Of a stretch of DNA of 64,000 nucleotides, positions 56,650-64,000 are shown piece by piece. The notes beneath the pieces were generated by a model. The model saw only the letters and a program-made list of their open reading frames with translations. It did not search any database and was not told the origin of the DNA. Position 1 is the first letter of the stretch; the number at the start of each line of letters is the position of its first letter. The stretch lies in contig JAUTXW010002455.1 of the NCBI GenBank assembly GCA_030620095.1, positions 321,501 through 385,500 on the forward strand, written 5' to 3'. The position numbers and the translations under genes are program-made. Origin of the DNA: Kuschelorhynchus macadamiae. Taxonomy: Eukaryota; Arthropoda; Insecta; Coleoptera; Curculionidae.

Positions 56650-58689
56650 AGTGCAAAATCGCAGCCCAGATCTCAGAACGTGACTAGAACAATGCAATAT
56701 TCTCTGTAATTCGGTAAAACTGTTTAAAGCAGAATATACACGTTAGAAGTTAACATAAGAATGAATAGTAAATTATATAACACCCAGATTAATAACAATC
56801 AACAACCTGTAAATCTGTATCATATTTTCAGTGACGTATAGTATATTATTAATAGAAAATGGATCTAATATTAAAATATCTATGGTTCTATATAAAACAT
56901 TTTAATGGAATATAAATTTCGGGCAAAATGAATGAAGACACCCACAGCTACAGACTTAGAGTCTCCGCTGATTCGTATTTTCAGGGTCAGAATCCTAATG
57001 CGTGGGCCCAAAAACTGGTTCAGTTTTACAATGGACGGGTTAAAATATATGCTGCTATTTATTTTGCACAATTTTGCGAATAATGATATTTAGAAACTCC
57101 AGTATTTTTCGTAGGATTTGCTTTATTGCTTATTAAAAATTGCTTTTGCGATAGAATAAATATACATTATTATGTTAAAAGTAAGACTGGGCATCTTTAA
57201 ATTAGATAAGGGGACACATATACTTTAAGTCCTAAAATTACCTATATAAGAAATATAAAGAAAAATGTCCAATATCGTAAAGAAAAGGTACTGATCATGC
57301 TGTCAGCAGCATGGTCAGTACCAAGCCAACCTACGCAGAAATACAAAAATGCACGTATGTATATCTTATATTTGTCTTGTTCATTCAATTGGACTGTCAG
57401 TGTGATTATTTGTAAAATGCAAAGTTTACATTATATAAAAATATTGACATGTTAAAAATATTCCAGTAAATATATGAACATGGTCTAACAATAAATATTA
57501 ATAAAACCGAGGTAAAAAATTTAAGAAATATCTACTATTAAGAACTAAAGAAGATTTTATTGGATGAAAGTCGTTTAGATCTAATAAAGGTGCCGAACCT
57601 GCGAAAAGTGCATTTTTACTAAGCGAGCAAATACTAGAATTCTTATCAAAATGGAACAATAAAACCTGAAAGTACCCTTTTCTCACCCTTTTCACGAATT
57701 GTGATAGATATGGCAGAACAATTTCTAGTTAATCCGGTAATCGTTTTATCCTAGTATCGGTTGATTAATTTAGAAAAAAACTAGAATTCACACCCTTCCG
57801 CTCTTTAAAAACAAACAAAAACCATAGCTCAAATTTACGGTACTTTTTAGAGTATGCTTAGAACATTAAGGTAAAGATCTCCACAAAAAGCAAACTTGGT
57901 CGGTATGTTTTCTAAGAGAAAGCCTAATCTAACTAATTGAAAACATATTATTTTGTCAGCTCATATTATCTCTAAATAGTAAAATCTAGTAAGAGTGAAA
58001 ATAACTTTGATTTGTTGATATATAATTTTAGTAATTACATCGGATAAAGTCTAAAGCAGGATCGATGAACTGTTGTTCAAAACAGTAAAGAAGTGCATGC
58101 TAGAGGGCTATAAAAGAAATCTGATAGTGCAATGAATTATAGTATCTAAAAGTGGCCCACGATATTATATTTTTAATTAATAACTTAATGTGCAAACAAG
58201 TTTAATCTTAAATTAGTTTATTTTTAAAAACCTTTGTTAGCTTTAAATTTTAAATGGCAAAAATTACCCTAAAATTAGTTCCACACTCTCAAGCAATAAC
58301 ATTATTTATTCTTAACTGATCGTGTAATAATGGTTCATTCTAATTAGCTTTAAGGCGAAAATACACATGTCTAAAAAAAGCAAGCTTTGTTACCAGTATT
58401 TAGCGTACTTTTATAATTTAATAAGATGAATACAATTGCCAGTGACAGAGCATTCTTTTAACTATGTGAGTAGAATTAGAGAGCATGAAATTTTTTTCTA
58501 ATAATACGTACATGATTGGGCGAGTGGGCATGCTATACTATGCCGTACAAGAATTGCAAAGCGCCATCTCTGGTCTTGTTTGTCTAAAAATACGTTTATA
58601 AAAGAAACTTTTGCAGCATAGCCGATTTGAACCTTATAGATTAAAATACAATTTTTCTAAGTGGCAACATTGCATTTGACAACAACAAA
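56650..58689. other. No gene seen; one strong hairpin
   Basis: AT-rich. Apart from the hairpin at 57287-57322, no coding motif or element end was recognised. The open frames at 56880-57071 and 57498-57695 (-) are taken as chance. Confidence 0.45.
57287..57322. repeat. 16-bp hairpin with a 4-base loop
   Basis: GGTACTGATCATGCTG (57287-57302), loop TCAG, then CAGCATGGTCAGTACC (57307-57322). All positions pair if the single T-G is counted as a wobble. Confidence 0.9.
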
Positions 58690-60655
58690 AATCGGTAAAT
58701 TTCGTTTATCCGGAACTTCTTTTGTTATGAATCTCTCCTTTCATAAGGCATAGTAAAGTGTAACCTAATCCAGTTCCGCATAAAGCCATTTAGTATACTA
58801 TCTTTCTACCTAAGCCACACTTATTTTTTGGGCTTGATTTAAAATAAATTGGTATTTTACACTGGTCTTTTAAGACAATCATTTTGTATCGTTATTTTGA
58901 ATTCGTAGTAGTTCATCCCTGCATCATATTCAATTTTGCTGCAAGATATTAAGTCAATTGAATAAGATTTGGCCGCCATTTTGTATCTCCGTCTTTTTAT
59001 ATAAAAAGTAGTTTTTTAGACTGATTTTTTAAATAATTTATTAGGCAGTCATTTTGTCTTGCTCCCTTGGATCCATATCAAAATATTATAGGTTTTTTCC
59101 TTGATTTTTGTGCAAAATTTAAGATACATTGAATAATTTGTTTTTTAGTAATATTTTTTAAAATATTTCATTAGGCCGCCATTTTGTTCCATCGTATTGG
59201 ATTTTTACCAAAATAATACCAGATTACCCCCACATAACCCTTAATTTTTTATTAAAATTTCTAGTTAATCGGGTAATCAGTTTTTAGCTACGCCCCGAAC
59301 TGACAGAGAGACAGAATTGAGAAATCATATTTTTTTGGCATCTAGGGACGCTAAAATGTGAATATATTGAAAACCTGCAATTTTTTTCAGGACTACAAAC
59401 ATTTCATTTGGCAGCCATCTTAGCTTTTTATTAAAATATGACCAGGACATTCCCATATGACTTTTAATTTTTGCCCAAAATTTGAAATCAATCGGGTAAG
59501 TAGTTTTTTAGCTGTACCGCGAACAGACAGACCGGTCGCCATTTTGTTCCACCATCTTGAGTTAGTACCACAATTTTACTAGTTCATCTCTATACCATAA
59601 CTATTAATAGAATCCAATTTAAAATCAATCCATTAGGTAGTTGTTTCAGGCTGAATTTTTAAATATTTTATCAGGCCGCTATTTTCTTCCGCCGTCTTGG
59701 ATTCGTACCAGTTGATTCCTACATATTACTTTATTTTTGAGCAAAATTTGAGATAAATTGGATAAGTAGTTTTTTAAGGAATAATTTTTTTTTACATTCC
59801 ACTAGGCCGTCAGTTTATTTTGCCATACTGGATTGTTATCAAAATGTTACCAAGTCATTCCCATATGACCCTTAATTTTTAAATAAAACTTGAAGACTTT
59901 CTGGTAAGTAGTCTTTAAGCAAAGCCGCGAACTCACAGAGAAAGAGACAAACTGACAGACGGAACGACGGAATTGATAAAACATATTTTTTGGCACCTAG
60001 GGACGCTAAAACGTATGTAAAACCTGAGAGGGTGATTTTTCCACGAATACAAAGATTCTATTTGGCCGCCATTTTGTTCCGCCAACTTGAATTAATACCA
60101 CACTTTTACTAGTTCGTGTCTATACCACGGTTAGTTATAGCATACAATCTGAAATCAGTCCATTAGTTAGTTTTTTCAGACTGAATTTTTAAATATTTTA
60201 TCCATCTTGGAATCGTACCAAAATTTTACCAGTTGATTCCTACATAATTCTTGATGTTTGCGCAAAATCATTGATACATTGTGTAAGCAGTTTATTAGTA
60301 ACAATTTTTTTAACATTTCACTAGGCCGCCATTTTGTTTTGCCATATTGTGGATTTTTGCCAAAATGTTACCAGGTTATCCCCATATGATCTTTAATTTT
60401 TTACCAAAATTTGAAGTCAATCGGATAAGTAATTTTTTAGCTATGCCGCGAACAGCCAAACCGACTGACCGACAGACAGACAGATAGACAGACTGACGGA
60501 ATTGAGAAAACAAGTTTTTCGACATCTAGAGACCTCGAAACGTAAAGATCTGAAAAAAATCTCGGAGGGTGATTTTTTCACGATTACATTATAAGTTACG
60601 AGGGAAATAAAAATCGGTAAATTTGCGTCTAACCCGAACTTCTCTCGTAGTAAAT
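58690..60655 (+). repeat. Composite ~130-bp repeat block 3
   Basis: This is the largest block. It begins with the head motif near 58690 (ATCGGTAAATTTCG, GTTATGAATCTC). It then has at least nine units with GGCCGCCATTTTG-type cores (for example 58973, 59176, 59537, 59674, 60063, 60325), usually about 130 bp apart. Several longer periods each end in a GACAGACAGAC-type stretch followed by AATTGA(G/T)AAAACATATTTTT and GGGACGCTAAAACG (59300, 59950, 60460). At 60597-60655 TTACGAGGGAA and a second copy of the head motif in full (ATCGGTAAATTTGCG...CTTCTCTCGTAG) close the block. Confidence 0.8.
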
Positions 60656-61475
60656 TCCACAAGTGTTATATGTATGTATTATTCTTAAATTTTACATAAT
60701 ATTTAAATTGTAATTATTTTACTTTTTAAGACAAGTATTCCGTTAAAATGGCAAAGATCAGTAAAATGATCAAATATGCCATCAACATTAGGTAATATAA
60801 TAATATTTATGTAGAATCTATCTCCAGATCTAAAAATGCCTTGATAATGACTTAAATCTCCTTGCTACTAATAAAATGATTAATAATGTTTCACAATTAC
60901 ACTGAAGACTGTAATGCAAGTTGAAATTGTAGAAAAATAGGTCTCCGGTGTTCTTTAGAAAGAAAAGGAAATTAATCATTCCGAGAAAGGTAAATCAATA
61001 AATGAACGTTCAGATGAAGTTGTTGTGGAAGATAAGACAATTCTATGGAAATAGATCTGCACAGGCACAATAATTCAAAGTATTTGTTCTTTATTGTATG
61101 TCTATGTGGATTTAGCCTACTGATGATACCACACGGTCGTAAATTGGCCTTTAGCCAGAGCTTCCCACATAATGAATATCGCGGCATTCAGATAACACAT
61201 TTTTTTAATTCATACAGTTATTTCGTCATAAGTTTATACATATTTTATACTTTGTTTTATATATTTTTTTAATAAAAGAAAAGTGTCATTATAACAGAAC
61301 ATGTGCATTTTTAACATAACATTTGAAATAATTCAAATATTCAAAAAGTTAGCCTTTCCATTTTGTTCTGACATATAATGGGTACTGGGTTTAAGTATAA
61401 TGTCTCGTTCTTTTAAAATCATCAATTGTTTGTTTGACATATCATTGTCAGTTCCTTTTCTGCCGGTTTGTTGTT
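60656..61475. other. No gene seen
   Basis: AT-rich; the open frames 61045-61272 (+) and 60972-61187 (-) overlap and neither has recognisable motifs. Confidence 0.45.
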
Positions 61476-61479
61476 CCAA

Positions 61480-61960
61480 ATTGAAAATTTTTTTTTTTGA
61501 AAATACAAAACACGATAGGATATATAATCGCCTTTAAATATTACGGCATAATATGCACCTTCAAAAGAAGGAACAGGAGCTTTTCTAATAACATCTAAAT
61601 TAATACATTCACCAAATTTATAAATTTGTTTGTCATACTAACAGCTTTAACAAAAAACATTTTCCAATTTTCTGGATTTTAAATCAGAAACTAAATCATT
61701 ATTAGCAATTTTCTTTGAAGTATTAAAATTTTATGTCCAAGCCTTTATGCCAAAAAACAAGTCGGCGTTGCTTTTAGCGGCATTTCCTTGAAGTAATGGA
61801 GAAGCCTCAAACAACATATTAAAAGACTGATTTAGTAGTTTTACACCAGAAACTTCAATAGAAAATTATTTTTCATTAGTTTAGGTGCATCCAAAAGGGC
61901 ATATTGTATTTTCCTGTCAAGATATTGTTATGTAACAATATCTTCTGCGCAAAAAAATAA
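61480..61960 (-). pseudogene. Copia-type retrotransposon relic (pre-integrase and integrase)
   Basis: On the minus strand, GNAAKSNADLFFGIKAWT (about 61740-61800) matches the region before and at the WH-x-RLGH motif, followed by NFNTSKKIANNDLV. Then a decayed C-x-x-C (two stops nearby) leads to YKFGECINLDV...PVPSFEGAYYAVIF and GDYISYRVLYFQ (61490-61640). This matches the first Asp region and the F-x-DDYS block of the copia integrase core. Flanking LTRs were not found. The copy is inactive: stops and a frameshift are seen and the RT is absent. Confidence 0.55.
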
Positions 61961-62789
61961 ATTATCTATTAAAGTTGAATGCATATTTCTTGATTTACAG
62001 ATCTTCAGGAGTTAACCTAATTTTTTCGAGAGGTCATGTTGCCCTCTACTCATTCTTCACCTATTTCAAATAAATTACGCGTGTACTGGGCCTATAACCT
62101 ATTGATATTCCTATATTTACGGCGAAATTAGTGGAACAATAAAAATGAGAGGTGATCTGTTTATAACTTTTAGTTCAACTGTTTTATTTATTTTTCTAAA
62201 AACAAAAACAATATAAAATTTAATAATCTAGAAAACTGAAGAAAACACAGGACCCACGTTACACAACAATTATTTTATCGCTTATCGTTTTGACATCTGA
62301 ATAGGTGTATAAAATAGTAAATTTCTTAACTAGTACGCAAAGTAAGGCTTGTTCGCACGTTGGCTACAATTGACTAAACTACGTGGAGCGAAGTTCAGGC
62401 AGCAGTCGAGTGCGAACAAGACACTTTAGAGTTAAGAACCGTACTTTTTCTACGACCGTAAACATTTATAGAAATAAATATAATGAGACATTTAATTATT
62501 TATTAAGGAATCGTTCCTATTGGTCAAACATTTTTTGCAGAAAATTATTCAGCAACATTTTTTGCGCACTAGTGCGGAAAAGTAAATTTTACGAACTTTA
62601 ATTGTGTGTGCAAATTATCTATTTTGTCCATGTTCGCAGAAAAAAACTCTCTGCTTCAACTATATCAACATTGAAATATTTTAGCTACCTAATGAGTAAT
62701 ATTTCCTTTACCGAATTTTACTCATTATAATATTCTTTAAGGATGTGGAGTAAACAAAGCAATAAATACATATTTCAAAACTAAAATCG
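61961..62789. other. No gene; one inverted repeat
   Basis: CTTGTTCGCAC (62348-62358) and GTGCGAACAAG (62410-62420) are exact reverse complements 51 bases apart; the open frame 62383-62601 overlaps them and has no motif. GCGCACTAGTGCG near 62566 is a small palindrome. Confidence 0.5.
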
Positions 62790-64000
62790 CTAAATTTCCT
62801 TTACCTTGAACTTCCCTCGTTATGAATCTTTCGTTTTATTAGGAATAGTGAAGTGTGACCAAATTTAGTTCAGTACGTAGTCATTTAGTAACACACATAC
62901 TGTCATTTCAAACATTTTTATTGGGGGCCATTTCGTTCCGTCATATTAGATTCTTACTAATATTTTACCAATTTCTATCTGTCACACTTGATTTCTTGGG
63001 TATAATTTAAAATAAATTTAATAGGTAGTTTTTGCATTGGCACACACCGCAATTTTACGTCATGTTGAATCCGTACCGGTTTATCTCTAGTCAGTTAAAC
63101 GAGATTTTTTTACGTTGATTTTTTAAAAATATTATTTGGCTGCCGTTTTGTTCATAATCTTGAATTCGCACTAACTACAACTTTACCAGTTTATCTATAT
63201 ATCATATTTAATGCTGCAAAATTTTAAATTAATCTAACGAGTAGTTTTTCACGCTGATTTTTTAAATATTTTTGAATTCATACCGAAATGTTACCTGTTC
63301 ATTACTATGCAACACTTGATTTTTGAACAAAATTTGAGGTAAATTAGATAACTAGCTTCTTTAGTAATCATTTTTTAACGTTTCACTAGGCCGCAATCTT
63401 GTTCCGACATATTTGATATTTACGAAAATATTACCATCCCTATATGATCCTTAATTTTTGATTAAAATTTGAAGTCAATCTGGTAAGTAGTTTTTGAGCT
63501 ATACTTCAAATTGACTGACTGAGAGGGTAGTTTTTTTACGATTACATTATATTCGGCGGCCATTTCGTTCTGCTATCTTGAATTAGTATCACAATTTTAC
63601 TAGTTCTTTTCTATACCACAATTAGATATATAATTAGTTTTTTGGGACAGAATTTTTAAATATTTTATAAAACAGCAATTTTCTTTTGCCTTCTTGGATT
63701 TCTACAAAAATTTTACCATTTGATTCCGACATAATACTTGATTTTTTGGATAAATTGCATAAGTAGTTTTTTAGTACTGATAAAAAATCATACATTTCAC
63801 TAGGTCGCCATTTTGTTTCGTCATATTAGATTTTTACAAAAATATTGCCAACATGGGGATAATCAAACAACTCTTAATTTTTGGCCAAAATTTGAAGTCA
63901 CTCGGGTAAGTAGTGTCTAAGCTATGCTGCGAATTGACAGACCTACAGACATGCAGAGTTGATAAAACATATATTTTTGGGTATCCAGCAACGCTAGAAC
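62790..64000 (+). repeat. Composite ~130-bp repeat block 4, running off the window
   Basis: The head motif (TTTCCTTTACCTTGAACTTC, then TCGTTATGAATCTTTCG) starts near 62797. Units with cores near 62932, 63138, 63390, 63556 and 63806 follow. GACTGA/GACAGA-type stretches with GATAAAACATATATTTTTGGG occur near 63515 and 63935-63980. The block continues past the end of the window. Confidence 0.75.

Overview
This is an AT-rich eukaryotic window, most likely from an insect and possibly a beetle (order not established). The reasons are GT-AG introns, AATAAA polyadenylation signals, a clear homologue of the animal gene Sobp, and relics of many transposon families typical of arthropods. Most open frames carry no host gene. 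The window is a graveyard of mobile elements with two host-gene loci.

Host genes. The last two exons of a Sobp (sine oculis-binding protein) homologue lie on the + strand at 20713-20888 and 23513-24466, followed by a poly(A) signal. Its 5' exons were not found. A second candidate is a single GC-richer terminal exon on the - strand at 49858-50111, whose gene I do not recognise.

Left third (1-20 kb). A broken LINE lies at 1.6-2.9 kb and a block of ~130-bp GGCCGCCATTTTG repeats at 5.0-5.8 kb. The best element of the window is a complete 3,160-bp DNA transposon at 6071-9230. It has perfect 30-bp terminal inverted repeats, a 4-bp ATAT duplication, internal copies of its end motif, and a two-exon transposase-like gene broken only by two in-frame stops. 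A hAT element with a perfect 8-bp target duplication follows at 10551-11343, then a decayed DDE transposase at 12.6-13.4 kb. Next is copy A (14316-16560) of a CACTG-ended element whose protein carries GERFHQDI and RYQGRW motifs.

Middle (20-43 kb). The Sobp intron holds a hAT-like element (21522-22127). A mariner-like element (about 25.0-29.0 kb) was split by copy B of the CACTG-ended element (25327-27387). Both copies are flanked by matching 3-bp duplications. Further on are an R2-like LINE relic (29.4-31.0 kb), a gutted hAT with a perfect 8-bp duplication (31643-34301), a Jockey-like LINE (35.6-37.4 kb, -), a Tc1 fragment (37.6 kb), and a second R2-like LINE (40.9-42.7 kb, -).

Right third (43-64 kb). 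About 6.8 kb (42.7-49.5 kb) is quiet. After it come the host exon candidate, a reversed block of the ~130-bp repeat beside a tRNA-like sequence, a Penelope-like RT relic (51.2-51.9 kb), a pogo/jerky-like transposase with an internal duplication (52.7-54.0 kb), two more repeat blocks (58.7-60.65 and 62.8-64.0 kb) and a copia-type integrase relic (61.5-62.0 kb, -). Three stretches recall the hammerhead ribozyme core.

The families named here were recognised by eye from motifs; no database search was run.
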